64,000 nt of DNA from Pseudoalteromonas galatheae (GTDB lineage: Bacteria; Pseudomonadota; Gammaproteobacteria; Enterobacterales; Alteromonadaceae), in contig NZ_PNCO02000002.1 in NCBI RefSeq assembly GCF_005886105.2, positions 1 through 64,000 on the forward strand. Reading direction: 5' to 3'. Positions 36,014 to 46,329 of the stretch are shown here, in pieces; position 1 is the first letter of the stretch, and every line of letters begins with the position of its first letter. The position numbers and the translations under genes were made by a program. Below the pieces are notes generated by a model, which was not told the DNA's origin, did no database searches, and saw nothing but the letters and a program-made list of their open reading frames with translations.

Positions 36014-36195
36014 TATCGAGCTATTTAGATGCTGCTATATTATTGCTTTAGTTAGGTTTAAAGCTAACATGGCTCTAAAGTTAGGTTCGTGATTAGCTGC
36101 ATCCCTTGAACTTCCGGTGTACAACTAATTTACAGATTTAAAAAGAAAACTTTTAATGAGGAATTGTAGGCTGAGCTGACACAAAACTGGGGCTA
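36014..36195. other. Intergenic, nothing recognised
   Basis: No coding frame, hairpin or repeat that I can support lies between the aldehyde dehydrogenase and the DUF2986 gene. Confidence 0.6.
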
Positions 36196-36363
36196 TTAAT
36201 GCTCGTTGTCTTCGCTATCTAATTTCTCACTTTCTTGCTGGGCTGCGATTTTCTCACGCTCTGCTTTTGAGATGTAGCGCGGTTTGTTGCTTTTGTGGAG
36301 CTTAGCATTAGCACGCTTGTCTTTTTTCTTTAGGGTTTCGTAAATTTTCTTTTTGCGGTTCAT
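36196..36363 (-). CDS. DUF2986 family small basic protein
   Basis: A 55-residue protein reading MNRKKKIYETLKKKDKRANA at its start, then KLHKSNKPRYISKAEREKIA and an acidic tail. The lysine-rich head and the KPRYISKAER core are the DUF2986 signature, common in marine gammaproteobacteria. Function unknown; the charge pattern suggests RNA or ribosome contact, by inference. Confidence 0.8.
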   Translation of the reverse strand: MNRKKKIYETLKKKDKRANAKLHKSNKPRYISKAEREKIAAQQESEKLDSEDNEH

Positions 36364-36469
36364 TTTCAAAGACCATTATGAATGAAGTGCTAGTTTACCT
36401 TAGTGTTAGCAGATTCAACAATGATAAAAAGATAGGCTTTTTTAATACAAATATCGAAGGAAATAAAAA

Positions 36470-36616
36470 ATGGAATATACGTTAGTGAAAACCGCGACCT
36501 ATAAAGGGTTAATCAAGGAGGTTAATGAACTAATCAAACAAGGCTGGATCCCTCAAGGAGGAGTCATGGAAGATCAAAATGGTAGATGTTTACAGGCAAT
36601 GATTAATACCAATTGA
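36470..36616 (+). CDS. DUF1737 family small protein
   Basis: A 48-residue frame with GAAGGA ahead of its ATG. It contains LIKEVNELIKQGWIPQGGV and a closing QAMI, the recognisable DUF1737 pattern of a short beta-alpha-beta unit. Function unknown. A bidirectional terminator follows. Confidence 0.8.
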   Translation: MEYTLVKTATYKGLIKEVNELIKQGWIPQGGVMEDQNGRCLQAMINTN

Positions 36617-36654
36617 ATTAATTCTCTAATCAATTTGAAGGGTGAAATAGCATA

Positions 36655-36674
36655 AAGGCCTCTTATGAGGCCTT
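36655..36674. terminator. Bidirectional terminator
   Basis: AAGGCCTC, TTAT loop, GAGGCCTT: a perfect 8-bp stem between the DUF1737 gene and the convergent Sel1 gene, with T-rich sequence (CAACTTTTTTC) 12 bp on. Confidence 0.7.
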
Positions 36675-36708
36675 AGTTAATCAACTTTTTTCTTAATCTA
36701 AACTTAGA

Positions 36709-37437
36709 CTATTTAGTGCGTGTTTCTGCCACGTATTTGCCGGCTTGAATCCGCTCGTAAATACTATTAGCGAGTTCTTTTGCTTGTTCGATTTGTGAAG
36801 GGGAAAGCTGTTTTTCGTCGAGCACTCGGCTCTTTGTGGCTTCAGCATAACCATTAAACTCGGCTAATGTGTTCCATACGTACGAGCGTTCAATACTTTT
36901 CTCGACTCCCAAGCCCTGAAAATACATGAGTGCTAAATTAAACATGGCTAGGGTGTAGTTGTTCGCGGCGGCTTTTTCATACCAGTTAAGTGCGTGGCGG
37001 TAACTTTGCGGTACACCGTCACCGTTTGCATACATCAGCGCTACGTTAAATTGCGCGGCTGGCATGTTTTTGTTTGCCGCTCTAGTCATTAATTCAACGT
37101 ATTTAGAACGGTCTTTTTTAACACCGCGACCTTCGTCATACATGACTGCGAGCGCAAACATCGCATCGGCTTCACCAAGTTTAACTGCTTGTTGAAATAA
37201 CTCTGCCGCTTTACGTGGATTTTTGATGACACCGTAGCCGCCTTCGTACATCACACCGAGTTGATATATGCCTGGGGCGTAATTCATTTCAGCTAAATAA
37301 TTGAATTCTTGTAGTGCTTCTTCGAACCTGCCAGCATTGAGTGCATCTATGCCTTCTTCCAATCCAGCTGTTGCCAACGGTGCTTGGCTTAACAGAGCAA
37401 TGGCGATACATGCTTTTGAAATCCTGCCTAACATCAT
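36709..37437 (-). CDS. Periplasmic Sel1-repeat protein
   Basis: The 242-residue protein has a signal peptide (cleaved after ATA at about residue 24) and roughly five Sel1-like repeats, each with the A-x-G-x-Y-x-L-G-x-M-Y-x-x-G-x-G-V pattern (for example GIYQLGVMYEGGYGVIKNPR). Such alpha-solenoids serve as protein-interaction scaffolds in the periplasm. No catalytic motif. Partner unknown; the next gene is a divergent lipoprotein. Confidence 0.88.
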   Translation of the reverse strand: MMLGRISKACIAIALLSQAPLATAGLEEGIDALNAGRFEEALQEFNYLAEMNYAPGIYQLGVMYEGGYGVIKNPRKAAELFQQAVKLGEADAMFALAVMYDEGRGVKKDRSKYVELMTRAANKNMPAAQFNVALMYANGDGVPQSYRHALNWYEKAAANNYTLAMFNLALMYFQGLGVEKSIERSYVWNTLAEFNGYAEATKSRVLDEKQLSPSQIEQAKELANSIYERIQAGKYVAETRTK

Positions 37438-37574
37438 AGACCTCCTTAAGGTAGCTATGCTAACTATGTTGTTAGTTATTCTAATGCCAGAAACACAGAT
37501 TTACAAAATACAAATCTAAAATCGCAGATACTGCGTTAATATAAGGTAATAAAAACAAAAATTGAGGCAATGGG

Positions 37575-38360
37575 ATGAAGAAATTAATAGCACTGGCGCT
37601 ATGTTTACTGTGTTTGGCTGGATGTAGTCAAAGATTGGCCTATAACAACTTAGGATGGTTAGCGAGTTATTATATTTCCGATTATGTTGAGCTGACGGAT
37701 GAGCAAGAGGAAAAGCTGGAGGCTGATGTAGAATCTTTGGTTGCGTGGCATCGACAGTCAGAGCTACCAAAATACAAATTTCATATCCAATCACTATTGA
37801 AGCGCTGGCAAACCATGACGGAGAGTGATTTGGTAGATATGGTGTATACCACAAGAAACTATTGGTATTCCGTCGTTGAAGCCGTATATCCCAAGTTAGA
37901 AACACACCTAAATTCGCTTAACCGTGAACAGCGAGAAATGCTGATAGCCAACATAGAAAAAGAAATGTTGGATGATGACTGGGAGGAAGGAGACCAATTT
38001 AACCGTTATGAGCGTTGGCTTGGTGATTTGAGTAATAAACAAAAGGAGCTTATTAACGAATATTATGAACAAGGCGAGTTTGCGCGTCAGGTTTGGCGTG
38101 CACATGAACAGAGGCGCTTTAGCCAGTTTAAACAAGCCATGTTATTGAGCGGCACTGAGCAGGTTTCACCTAAACTGTTGCAGCAAGCAATAGTCACTAC
38201 ACCCGCAGCGCTGCCCGAGCGCATCATAGATATTCAAGCAAGGCGAATAAATGAGTATGCAAATCTCGCTGTTAAACTCAAAGACACCATGAGCGACAAG
38301 CAAAAGAAGCACTTCAAAGAAGAGCTTGAAGAATTGCTTGAGCTCTTAGAGTCATTGTAA
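37575..38360 (+). CDS. DUF6279 family lipoprotein
   Basis: A lipoprotein signal (LCLLCLAGC with the lipid-bearing C17) is followed by a helical domain rich in Tyr, Glu and Gln, with the DUF6279 opening YNNLGWLASYYISDYVELT. Residue 18 (Ser) is not Asp, so outer-membrane sorting is expected. Function unknown. Divergent from the Sel1 gene, and it ends 4 bp from the convergent flavin reductase gene. Confidence 0.85.
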   Translation: MKKLIALALCLLCLAGCSQRLAYNNLGWLASYYISDYVELTDEQEEKLEADVESLVAWHRQSELPKYKFHIQSLLKRWQTMTESDLVDMVYTTRNYWYSVVEAVYPKLETHLNSLNREQREMLIANIEKEMLDDDWEEGDQFNRYERWLGDLSNKQKELINEYYEQGEFARQVWRAHEQRRFSQFKQAMLLSGTEQVSPKLLQQAIVTTPAALPERIIDIQARRINEYANLAVKLKDTMSDKQKKHFKEELEELLELLESL

Positions 38361-38364
38361 AAAA

Positions 38365-39006
38365 TTAGCCGAGCAGCTTAATTCTGGTTGGCTTATTTGG
38401 TTTTGCATACTCTAAGCGATTAATACGCTTGGTACTGTGATACCCGTCTAAACTTGAAATCGCAACACAGTCGAGCGCCTCGATATCAATATAACCGTCT
38501 TCGAGTAACGCTTTTTCTTCAACGTGAAGCGATTCAATTTCGCCTATTACTAACTCTGTGTCATTAAGTTTAATGGTTTGATGATCTTTGAGTGCAAGTC
38601 CGTATTTTAATCTACTTTCTTTAACGAAAGGAGCAGGGAAATCATTTAAGTACTCTGCGGTTAATCCTGTTTGCTCAAATTCAGATTGACTCTTTTCATA
38701 TCTGGCAGAGGTTTGATGAGCCGCCATATAAATTTGAATGTTAACTTGATTAATCGTGTATTTTTGCGTCGCTAATATGTTCTCTAGCGTGTGCCTTGGT
38801 ACGCTATGGGGCCTAAAAATCACGCCAACGAGCGCCGGACTGGCGCCAAGGTGGAACACTGAACTAACAATAGACAAGTTTTCCTGACCTGTCCCATCAA
38901 CTGTTCCGATTAAGTTAGCGCTTTTGAAACCCGATAATGAATTTATCATCAGTGCGCGGTAACGTTCGTCTAGGGTTTTAATATCGTCACTGGAGAAGTG
39001 TTTCAT
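38365..39006 (-). CDS. Flavin reductase-like (FMN-binding) protein
   Basis: The protein is a split-barrel flavoprotein with SLSGFKSANLIGTVDGTGQENLSIVSSVFHLGASPALVGVIF, the FMN-binding part of flavoredoxin/flavin reductase proteins. I start at ATG 39006 (MKHFSSDDIKTL), 7 bp after the SDR stop. An upstream ATG at 39048 lies inside the SDR gene. Third gene of a DCC-SDR-flavoprotein operon, so it probably serves a shared redox pathway. Confidence 0.82.
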   Translation of the reverse strand: MKHFSSDDIKTLDERYRALMINSLSGFKSANLIGTVDGTGQENLSIVSSVFHLGASPALVGVIFRPHSVPRHTLENILATQKYTINQVNIQIYMAAHQTSARYEKSQSEFEQTGLTAEYLNDFPAPFVKESRLKYGLALKDHQTIKLNDTELVIGEIESLHVEEKALLEDGYIDIEALDCVAISSLDGYHSTKRINRLEYAKPNKPTRIKLLG

Positions 39007-39013
39007 GAAGTGA

Positions 39014-39754
39014 TCACCATTCAATTGATTTATTTTGCCAGTCAACATAGCTCACCGTGCCATCCGGGTGGCTCTTTGCTATGATGCTGCTGAGTTGATC
39101 TGCCACAAATTCTGGCGTAAAGAGTTTTTCATCTGGGACATTGGCTTGAAAGGGCTTTGAAAGTGGCGTATCGGTAGTGCCTGGATGGAACAAAATGAGC
39201 TTAATATTTTTTGCCCGACGCGCAAGCTCGACAGCCGCGGATTTAAACATCATATTAAGTGCTGCCTTTGAACTGCGATAGCTGTACCAGCCTCCCATCC
39301 GGTTGTCACTGATACTTCCAACACGGGCAGAGAGTGCAGTAACTACACATGACTGTTTCCCTTTAATGGTCGGCAATAAAGCTTGTAACCAAAGCATGGG
39401 GATCATGGTATTGATGTTGAAAAGTGCCATGCTGTAGCCGAGATCAACATCCTCAAGCTTTTTCTCTGGGAATTTATCAAACTCGTCATGGAGTAGCCCA
39501 TTAAAAATGGTGACACTTTTAACCGTGCAGTCAAGCTCAAATATTTGTCTCCCAACTTTCTGGATCTGTGCCTCGGAGTAATCGCACTGAAAGTGCAGGG
39601 CACTCGCTTTTGAAGCCGCTTTAGCTTGCCGAGACACGGTGATTACTCTTACGTCGGAATTCTGCTCGACTTGCGTTTTTACAAAGGCTCGCGCGATCGC
39701 AGAGCTTGCGCCAATGACTATAATTGCGGGGTTAGTCACGATTGCAATCTCCAC
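39014..39754 (-). CDS. Short-chain dehydrogenase/reductase
   Basis: A 246-residue Rossmann enzyme with the nucleotide-binding GASSAIA near the start, a catalytic YxxxK in YRSSKAALN, and a serine in the preceding ALSARVGS stretch. Substrate unknown. It overlaps the upstream DCC gene by 23 bp and is followed at 7 bp by the flavoprotein gene. Homologous trios occur near photolyase genes in marine gammaproteobacteria, but no photolyase is in this window. Confidence 0.88.
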   Translation of the reverse strand: MEIAIVTNPAIIVIGASSAIARAFVKTQVEQNSDVRVITVSRQAKAASKASALHFQCDYSEAQIQKVGRQIFELDCTVKSVTIFNGLLHDEFDKFPEKKLEDVDLGYSMALFNINTMIPMLWLQALLPTIKGKQSCVVTALSARVGSISDNRMGGWYSYRSSKAALNMMFKSAAVELARRAKNIKLILFHPGTTDTPLSKPFQANVPDEKLFTPEFVADQLSSIIAKSHPDGTVSYVDWQNKSIEW

Positions 39755-40121
39755 TATTTTGCATGCTGCATTGACTTGGGGACAAAAGTTTAGAAATTTT
39801 CATTCTATGTTTTGCAAAAAACAAATAAAGCCAGTCTGCAATCTTGCGAATTATTGGTAGCCTAAGTAATTTAATCCAGCGATGTTTACCGACTTGACCC
39901 CAAGCCGCTGCGGTAACATCCAGCCCGATAATAAGCTTGCCTTGGCTATCGTAACCATGGAGCTTTGCCATTGCTGCTTCACGCGATATCTCAGGAAACT
40001 CAGTATCGAATCGGGTATCGTGAATGTTCACCAAATCAATGCTATTGTGTTTATCAAAACGTTTAAGTTCATTCATTTCCCTCATACACAGCGGACAGTT
40101 ACCATCGTAAAATACAATCAT
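39732..40121 (-). CDS. DCC-family thiol-disulfide oxidoreductase-like protein (DUF393)
   Basis: A 129-residue protein beginning MIVFYDGNCPLCMREMNELK, where DGxCPxC is the DCC (DUF393) motif with a CPLC redox pair in a thioredoxin-like fold. The rest includes LDVTAAAWGQVGKHRW and a hydrophobic segment as in the family. Role unknown. First gene of the minus-strand trio. Confidence 0.88.
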   Translation of the reverse strand: MIVFYDGNCPLCMREMNELKRFDKHNSIDLVNIHDTRFDTEFPEISREAAMAKLHGYDSQGKLIIGLDVTAAAWGQVGKHRWIKLLRLPIIRKIADWLYLFFAKHRMKISKLLSPSQCSMQNSGDCNRD

Positions 40122-40246
40122 TCGCTCACTCGAATAATACTTATCTTTGTCATGTTGTTACGTTAACGTCTTGAAAATAGATCGTTCGCAAATCAATTTA
40201 TTCTCGGTATAGTGGAGTTCGAGTATCTTTTCATCAAGGAGATTGT

Positions 40247-42880
40247 ATGACTGAGCAATACGCAAGCCTACGTAGTAATGTGAGCCTTTTGGGGCAGATG
40301 TTAGGACACATTATTCAACAAGCGCAGGGTCAAGAGACGCTAGACAAAGTTGAAGAAATTAGGCACCTAGCAAAATCCTCTAGAAGTGGTAATGATTCAG
40401 ATAGGCAAGCGCTGATTGACACATTACGTAGCCTAAGCGATGAAGCGCTACTTCCCGTTGCTCGCTCATTTAATCATTTTTTAAACTTAGCGAATGTCGC
40501 AGAACAATTTCACACCATTTCAAAATCGGGCTCTCCTGACGGCGTGATGATCGAAGTCGATAAGGCGCTTGATGAGTTGCAAAGTAAAGTTGATTCTGGC
40601 GCACTGGCACTTAACGAAGTTGCAGATGTAATAAGCAAACTAAAAATCGATTTGGTGCTAACCGCTCATCCGACGGAAGTAACACGCAGAACTATCATCA
40701 ACAAACACGTCGAGCTGAGCGAATGTTTAAAAGTGCTTGAGGTGACCTCTGGTGAGGATCCTGTTTACGATGAGGTTATTGACCGCATTGAGCAGTTGAT
40801 TTCACAGGCGTGGCACACCAGCGATATAAGAGAAAAGCGACCTACGCCACTGGATGAAGCAAAGTGGGGGTTTGCGGTTATTGAAAATAGTCTTTGGGAA
40901 GCCGTGCCAAAGTTTGTTCGATATTTCAACGCCCAAGTGAAAACGCGATTAAATTTACAACTACCCGCCAATTTTAGTCCTATTCAGCTCACTTCTTGGA
41001 TGGGGGGCGATAGAGACGGCAACCCGTTTGTTACTTCTCATGTGACGCAATCTGTGCTTGATCATGGCCGCTGGATGGCGCTTGATTTATATCGTCGCGA
41101 TCTAGAAATTTTGGGCGCAGAACTCTCTATGAGTAATGCGTCCGAAAGCTTTATAGCGCGAGCGGACGGCAGTAATGAACCTTATCGTCATGTGCTAAAG
41201 CAACTACGCGCTGAGGTCGAAGAAACCATTGCAGCATTGGAATATAAAATCAAAGGCACACCTTCTCAATATCAGGACAAGATTAAGCAGGTCTCACAGA
41301 TAAGAGAGCCACTAGAGGCATGTTATCGCTCACTAGTTGATTGTCGTATGGCTAATATTGCTGATGGTTTGTTGTTGGATGTATTAAGACGAATTGACTG
41401 TTTTGGCGTGTCTTTATGTAAGTTAGATATTCGCCAAGATTCCGCCAGACATACCGAAGTGTTTTCTGAATTAACGCGCTATTTGGGTCTTGGCGATTAT
41501 GCTCAGTGGCAAGAAGCAGACAAGCAAGCCTTCTTATTAACCGAGCTAAGCTCAAGACGACCGTTACTGCCGCGTCATTGGCAACCTTCTTCCAATGTTC
41601 AAGAGGTGCTAGAAACATTTGCAACGATTGCGGATCAAGACCAAAACGCACTTGGCATTTACATAATCTCAATGGCGCAAAGTGCCTCAGATATTCTCGC
41701 CGTGCATTTATTACTCCAAGAAAGCGGGTGTAAATTCAACTTACCGGTAGCGCCGTTATTTGAAACGCTGGATGACTTAAATAATGCACAATCAGTGATC
41801 AGCGGATTATTTGAGAACACTTGGTATAAAGGCACGATTGGTGCCAAGCAATATGTGATGATCGGCTATTCTGACTCTGCAAAAGACGCAGGAATGATGG
41901 CGGCAGGGTGGGCACAGTATGATGCAATGGAAAAGTTGGTTAATCTTGCTGATGCCAAGGGCGTTGAGCTGGTGCTTTTCCATGGCCGTGGGGGGACGAT
42001 TGGCCGTGGAGGTGCGCCTGCTGCACAAGCGCTGAGATCTCAACCGCCTGGTTCGCTAAAAAGTGGTTTGCGAGTAACCGAGCAAGGCGAAATGATCCGC
42101 TTTAAATTTGGTTTGCCTAAAGTCGCGATGCAAAGTCTATCCATTTATACCAGTGCGATTTTACAAAGTAATTTGTTGCCACCTCCTCGACCTGAACCTA
42201 AATGGGTAGAGGTAATGGAGACGATAAGTGAAGCTTCCTGTAAAAAGTATCGCAGTATTGTTCGAGAAAACCCTGATTTTGTTCCTTACTTTAGAATGGC
42301 AACACCAGAACAAGAGCTGTCTAAGTTACCACTAGGCTCACGGCCTTCTAAACGTAATCCAAACGGCGGAGTAGAGAGTTTGAGGGCGATTCCATGGATT
42401 TTTGCATGGAGTCAAAATCGCTTGATGTTACCTGCTTGGCTGGGGGCGAAAGAAGGTCTTGAAGCCGCCGTAGAAACGTTTGGTAAAGACATGCTGCAAG
42501 AAATGAGTGCAAAGTGGCCATTTTTTAGAACCCGTCTAGAAATGCTCGAAATGGTATTCTGTAAAGCCGACCTTTGGCTCAGCGAGATGTATGATGCAAG
42601 TTTAGTCAGTGATGAGTATAAAGGTTTAGGTGGTGAGTTGAGAGACAACTTGCAACAAGCCATCGAGCTTATTCGCGGCCTTGCGCCAGAGTCATCGCTG
42701 TTATCACAGCAACCTTGGATCAAAGAGTCAATCGGGTTGAGAAACCCTTATACTGATCCACTTAACTTGTTACAAATTGAACTGTTAAAGCGGGTGCGTG
42801 AAGAAACCAATCATGATTTGGAACTGGCACTTATGATCACGATGACAGGTATAGCGGCCGGTATGCGCAACACGGGTTAG
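40247..42880 (+). CDS. ppc: Phosphoenolpyruvate carboxylase
   Basis: The 877-residue enzyme has the catalytic [14 protein letters not shown] (H141), the glycine-rich [14 protein letters not shown] loop and the closing NTG carboxyl end. It makes oxaloacetate from PEP and bicarbonate, topping up the TCA cycle. Length matches E. coli Ppc (883). Monocistronic, with a good CAAGGAG ribosome-binding site and its own terminator. Confidence 0.97.
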   Translation: MTEQYASLRSNVSLLGQMLGHIIQQAQGQETLDKVEEIRHLAKSSRSGNDSDRQALIDTLRSLSDEALLPVARSFNHFLNLANVAEQFHTISKSGSPDGVMIEVDKALDELQSKVDSGALALNEVADVISKLKIDLVLTAHPTEVTRRTIINKHVELSECLKVLEVTSGEDPVYDEVIDRIEQLISQAWHTSDIREKRPTPLDEAKWGFAVIENSLWEAVPKFVRYFNAQVKTRLNLQLPANFSPIQLTSWMGGDRDGNPFVTSHVTQSVLDHGRWMALDLYRRDLEILGAELSMSNASESFIARADGSNEPYRHVLKQLRAEVEETIAALEYKIKGTPSQYQDKIKQVSQIREPLEACYRSLVDCRMANIADGLLLDVLRRIDCFGVSLCKLDIRQDSARHTEVFSELTRYLGLGDYAQWQEADKQAFLLTELSSRRPLLPRHWQPSSNVQEVLETFATIADQDQNALGIYIISMAQSASDILAVHLLLQESGCKFNLPVAPLFETLDDLNNAQSVISGLFENTWYKGTIGAKQYVMIGYSDSAKDAGMMAAGWAQYDAMEKLVNLADAKGVELVLFHGRGGTIGRGGAPAAQALRSQPPGSLKSGLRVTEQGEMIRFKFGLPKVAMQSLSIYTSAILQSNLLPPPRPEPKWVEVMETISEASCKKYRSIVRENPDFVPYFRMATPEQELSKLPLGSRPSKRNPNGGVESLRAIPWIFAWSQNRLMLPAWLGAKEGLEAAVETFGKDMLQEMSAKWPFFRTRLEMLEMVFCKADLWLSEMYDASLVSDEYKGLGGELRDNLQQAIELIRGLAPESSLLSQQPWIKESIGLRNPYTDPLNLLQIELLKRVREETNHDLELALMITMTGIAAGMRNTG

Positions 42881-42941
42881 TGCAACAATTTGAATAATCT
42901 ATTTTTGTAAAATTTTACATTTATAAGCATAGTAGCTACAA

Positions 42942-42968
42942 AACCAATCCTAATGGATTGGTTTTTTT
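42942..42968 (+). terminator. ppc terminator
   Basis: AACCAATCC, TAAT loop, GGATTGGTT then TTTTT: a strong rho-independent terminator 60 bp after ppc. Confidence 0.93.
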
Positions 42969-43095
42969 AGTTTGATTGGTTTTTTATTAGTATATTTATT
43001 GACAGTAATTCTCATTGATTTAAAATGCGCGGCTGGTTTAACCAGTCGTTTTATTTGTTTTATTCAAGAATTGTCGGTTGATAGGTCTACGATAC

Positions 43096-43464
43096 ATGCA
43101 CAAAATTTCTACTAGTGTCACATTTGATGAGTGTAACGATCTGATTATGATGAAGGTCAGAGGTGTTGCGAGTGCAAACGATGTGGTCTCAGCATACGAG
43201 AAAGCAAATCTATATGCTAAAAAGCATAATAGTAGTAAAGTACTAGTGGATGTCAGTGAACTTGAGCATCGCTTTGCTGCGATCGATATTGTCAACATAA
43301 TGCCAAAAGTTGCACACAACATTGGCAACATGCATATTGCAAGGGTTGTTGGCTTTGAAGGTTATATGCATGATCTTTTTCTTCAGAAAATTAAACGTTT
43401 TAATATCAGCGCAGAAAACTTTGAGTGTTTTAAATCTGCAAGAGAATGGTTGAGTCGGTTGTAA
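43096..43464 (+). CDS. STAS/SpoIIAA-like protein
   Basis: The protein of about 122 residues has the alternating strand-helix pattern of SpoIIAA-like (STAS/SEC14-type) proteins: ISTSVTFDECNDLIMMKVRG, then KVLVDVSELEHRF, and a late VVGFEGYMHDLF. I take ATG 43096 as start; the frame opens at a TTG at 43078 with no better ribosome site. Function unknown; such proteins may bind lipids or act as antagonists. Confidence 0.7.
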   Translation: MHKISTSVTFDECNDLIMMKVRGVASANDVVSAYEKANLYAKKHNSSKVLVDVSELEHRFAAIDIVNIMPKVAHNIGNMHIARVVGFEGYMHDLFLQKIKRFNISAENFECFKSAREWLSRL

Positions 43465-43507
43465 CTCTTGCGTAAACTATCCTGCCATAGATAAACATGA
43501 CAACAAT

Positions 43508-44374
43508 ATGGCAAAGATAGAACCATCAATAAAAAGTGCGTTAACGCAATACGCCACTGCACATCGTGGGATAATTAGTTATTCCCAGTTAACACAATAC
43601 CAAAATCGCTTTAATTTATCTGATCTCGAGCTTGAAGCTGCTCTGCTTGAAGTTGCTGCTGAGTTTGCTACACCTCCTATTTCGCAATTTTATGTTGGTG
43701 CCATCGCGTGGGATGATAAATCTCATCAAGCGTTTTTGGGGGCGAATTTAGAGTTCTCACACCAAGCACTTTCTTTAGTTGTTCATGCTGAGCAAGCGGC
43801 AATTAACAATGCATGGTTAAATGGTGCAATTGAAATCTCTAAAATGACGATCAACGCCGCGCCTTGCGGGTTTTGTCGCCAATTTATGAATGAACTAAAC
43901 ACCGCAAAGAAACTTGAGATTTTATTGCCGACAGGCAAAACCTCGCTCTGTGATTTGCTGCCGACTTCCTTTGGTCCGGACGATCTGGGTAACAGTGAAA
44001 AACTTTTTTCTCAAACACATCATTTAGCTGAGGATAAAGCTTTGCCTGAATTAATTAGTGCTGCGCTTTATCATCATTATCTTAGTGCTTATTGTCCCTA
44101 CACACATAATCAAAGTGCCGTGGAAATTAAACTAGACAGTGGCGAGTGTTTTTATGGACGTTATGCTGAAAATGCGGCTTATAATCCAAGCTTGTCACCA
44201 TTACAAAGTGCACTAAGCCAACTAGCGATGTCGGGTAAAGTATTATCTGAGGTAAATGTGGCAGGGATCACTTTGCTAGAAAAGCAAGGCTTTGCAAATC
44301 AGTTGCAAGTAAGTCTAGCGGTGTTACAGGCATACAATGCTGAGCATTTACTAACACATATAGAGATTGAGTAA
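43508..44374 (+). CDS. cdd: Cytidine deaminase
   Basis: The 288-residue protein has the long, E. coli-type layout with an active-site domain and a decayed second domain. Zinc and catalytic residues are in HAEQAAINNAW (H93, E95) and APCGFCRQF (C120, C123). It turns cytidine and deoxycytidine into uridine and deoxyuridine, feeding the convergent uridine phosphorylase. Histidine in the HAE motif matches the E. coli form that uses one His and two Cys. Confidence 0.95.
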   Translation: MAKIEPSIKSALTQYATAHRGIISYSQLTQYQNRFNLSDLELEAALLEVAAEFATPPISQFYVGAIAWDDKSHQAFLGANLEFSHQALSLVVHAEQAAINNAWLNGAIEISKMTINAAPCGFCRQFMNELNTAKKLEILLPTGKTSLCDLLPTSFGPDDLGNSEKLFSQTHHLAEDKALPELISAALYHHYLSAYCPYTHNQSAVEIKLDSGECFYGRYAENAAYNPSLSPLQSALSQLAMSGKVLSEVNVAGITLLEKQGFANQLQVSLAVLQAYNAEHLLTHIEIE

Positions 44375-44391
44375 TCACTCAATCTCTATAT
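44358..44391. terminator. Perfect 15-bp hairpin between cdd and udp
   Basis: ATATAGAGATTGAGT, AATC loop, ACTCAATCTCTATAT. The stem spans the cdd stop codon and would end both convergent transcripts. Confidence 0.75.
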
Positions 44392-44400
44392 CTTCAGCGA

Positions 44401-45159
44401 TTATTTCGAAAGTAAGATTTCAGCTGCTTTTAGCACAGCTGTGACGGCTTTCTTTTCAACAGCTTGATGGTCAACGTTGGGGATCTCTTGGCGTGTTCTG
44501 TTTACCAATACACCTGCAAGACATGCGGACTTCAATCCAAGTGCTGCACACATGGTAAACAATGTCGCAGATTCCATCTCATAATTCATCACGTTAAGCT
44601 TTTGCCATTCTGCACATAAACCCTGATACGCCTTTCTAACGTAGCCTGAGTATGTGTCATAACGTTCTTGCCCTGGGTAGAAAGTATCACTAGACGCCGT
44701 AATACCGACATGATGGGTAATACCTAATGATTCACAGGCTTGTACCATAGCGGCTGTAGTGTGGAAATCAGAAACCGCAGGAAACTCAATTGGCGCAAAA
44801 TGCTGGCTAGCGCCATCTAAACGCACTGATGCCGTACTCACCAATATATCACCTTCATTGATATGTGGTTGAATTGCGCCAGTTGTACCTATGCGTAAAA
44901 AAGTAGTGATGCCAAGCTGCGCTAACTCTTCTACTGCAATTGACGTAGATGGGCCGCCTATACCAGTTGAGCAAATTACCACAGGACTTTCATTTAAAAA
45001 GCCAAGGTAAATATGAAATTCGCGCGTTTGTGCTAAGCAGACAGGAGAATCGAGATATTCAGAGATGCGTTTTGAGCGCTCGGGATCACCCGGAACAATT
45101 GCCAGTGAAGCGCCTTGTAGGTCGGCTTTCGTAAGACCTAAGTGAAATACCTTTTCCAT
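44401..45159 (-). CDS. udp: Uridine phosphorylase
   Basis: The 252-residue protein begins with [25 protein letters not shown], the classic Udp opening. It also has [14 protein letters not shown] and the substrate-site [12 protein letters not shown]. It splits uridine to uracil and ribose-1-phosphate in pyrimidine salvage. Matches E. coli Udp (253) throughout. Convergent with cdd, which supplies its substrate. Confidence 0.95.
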   Translation of the reverse strand: MEKVFHLGLTKADLQGASLAIVPGDPERSKRISEYLDSPVCLAQTREFHIYLGFLNESPVVICSTGIGGPSTSIAVEELAQLGITTFLRIGTTGAIQPHINEGDILVSTASVRLDGASQHFAPIEFPAVSDFHTTAAMVQACESLGITHHVGITASSDTFYPGQERYDTYSGYVRKAYQGLCAEWQKLNVMNYEMESATLFTMCAALGLKSACLAGVLVNRTRQEIPNVDHQAVEKKAVTAVLKAAEILLSK

Positions 45160-45536
45160 AGTAAACCTTAGTTATAATTAAAGCGTAATGTTTATAGTTA
45201 ACGGCTATCAAGTACAGGACAGATGTCCTATTTAAGCGTGAGGTGTTTAAATTATACCAATCGTATTAAGTAAATGAGCGATTTTGAAGTGGGGAAATAG
45301 TGTTTAGTAGCATGCTCTTGCGTCCTGCCACTGACAAGCTATCTACATCCGTATAAGCAAAGAAAAGTTTTTCTAATCATTTGTTTTAATTAAAAAACTT
45401 AAAACACGCTTATCTGATAATTTACCCTTCAAATTGGTTGGAGAATTAAAGCGGTTAGTATTATAACTCACAATAGCTTGCGGGATTGTCGATGTTCCAC
45501 TAAACCTTAACATGAGAGCAACAATGAGGAATGGTT
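45160..45536. other. Intergenic region, divergent promoters
   Basis: About 375 bp without a coding frame hold the udp promoter on one strand and the DUF2189 promoter on the other. I see no strong repeat or hairpin. Confidence 0.55.
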
Positions 45537-46316
45537 ATGCCTGCTACACATTCTATAAATAAAGACAACGAATTTGCACGTTGCTTTGAGTGCAACAAAG
45601 TCCCGGTCATGGCACCGTTTCACTGGCTCGCATTAGCCTTTAAAGATATTGCGAATGCGCCATTACTTAGCCTAGTGTATGGACTTATTTTTACCTTGAT
45701 CCCCGCCTTTATCATGTGGTTAGTATATCAATCAGGAACTCACCTGGTTATTTTGCCTGCTGCGGTTGCCTTCGCACTTATTGGACCTGCTTTCGCAGCA
45801 GGTTTGTATGATGTCGCGTGGGAGTTAGAAAAGGGTCATAAACCAACGTTAACACATAGCCTTAAATCTATGTTTCGCAATCCCGCTGGTGAATGGGGGT
45901 TTGCGGTGCTACTAATGGTCATTATGATTGTTTGGATGCGCTTGGCAGCACTCATTCATGCGCTATATCCTAATGTTCCTAACCCAACGTTTGAACAGCT
46001 TTCGGCGTTTTTAGCCCTCGGCTCAATTGTGGGGGGCATTTTATTGGTTTGCGTATTTGCAATCTCAGCATTTACCCCACAAATAATGATGGAGCGTCGA
46101 GTCGATATCATGACTGCGGTCATCAGTTCAATGCATGCGGTAAAAGAGAATGTCGGCGCTATGGTGGTATGGTGCGGTATATTAGTGTTTTTGGTGATGC
46201 TAGGATTTGCAACTGGGACTGCTGGTTTTATCGTTATTATGCCGTTACTAGCGTACGCAAGTTGGCATGGCTATATCGCTGTAATTAAAACAAAAGTTCC
46301 ACGCCACTACGAATAA
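45537..46316 (+). CDS. DUF2189 family integral membrane protein
   Basis: The protein of 259 residues has a short amino-terminal cytoplasmic segment with CFECNKVPVMAPFHWLALAFKDI and about six helices, as in DUF2189. GAGGA at 45526-45530 directly touches the first ATG (45531), so ATG 45537, 6 nt away, is the better start. DUF2189 proteins are often near respiratory or cytochrome genes; function unknown. Confidence 0.85.
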   Translation: MPATHSINKDNEFARCFECNKVPVMAPFHWLALAFKDIANAPLLSLVYGLIFTLIPAFIMWLVYQSGTHLVILPAAVAFALIGPAFAAGLYDVAWELEKGHKPTLTHSLKSMFRNPAGEWGFAVLLMVIMIVWMRLAALIHALYPNVPNPTFEQLSAFLALGSIVGGILLVCVFAISAFTPQIMMERRVDIMTAVISSMHAVKENVGAMVVWCGILVFLVMLGFATGTAGFIVIMPLLAYASWHGYIAVIKTKVPRHYE

Positions 46317-46329
46317 CTAAACGCCCTCT

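Noticed and set aside
37516..37905. Minus-strand frame of 129 codons
   Set aside because: It lies largely on the opposite strand of the DUF6279 lipoprotein gene, which has a clear signal, lipobox and family match.
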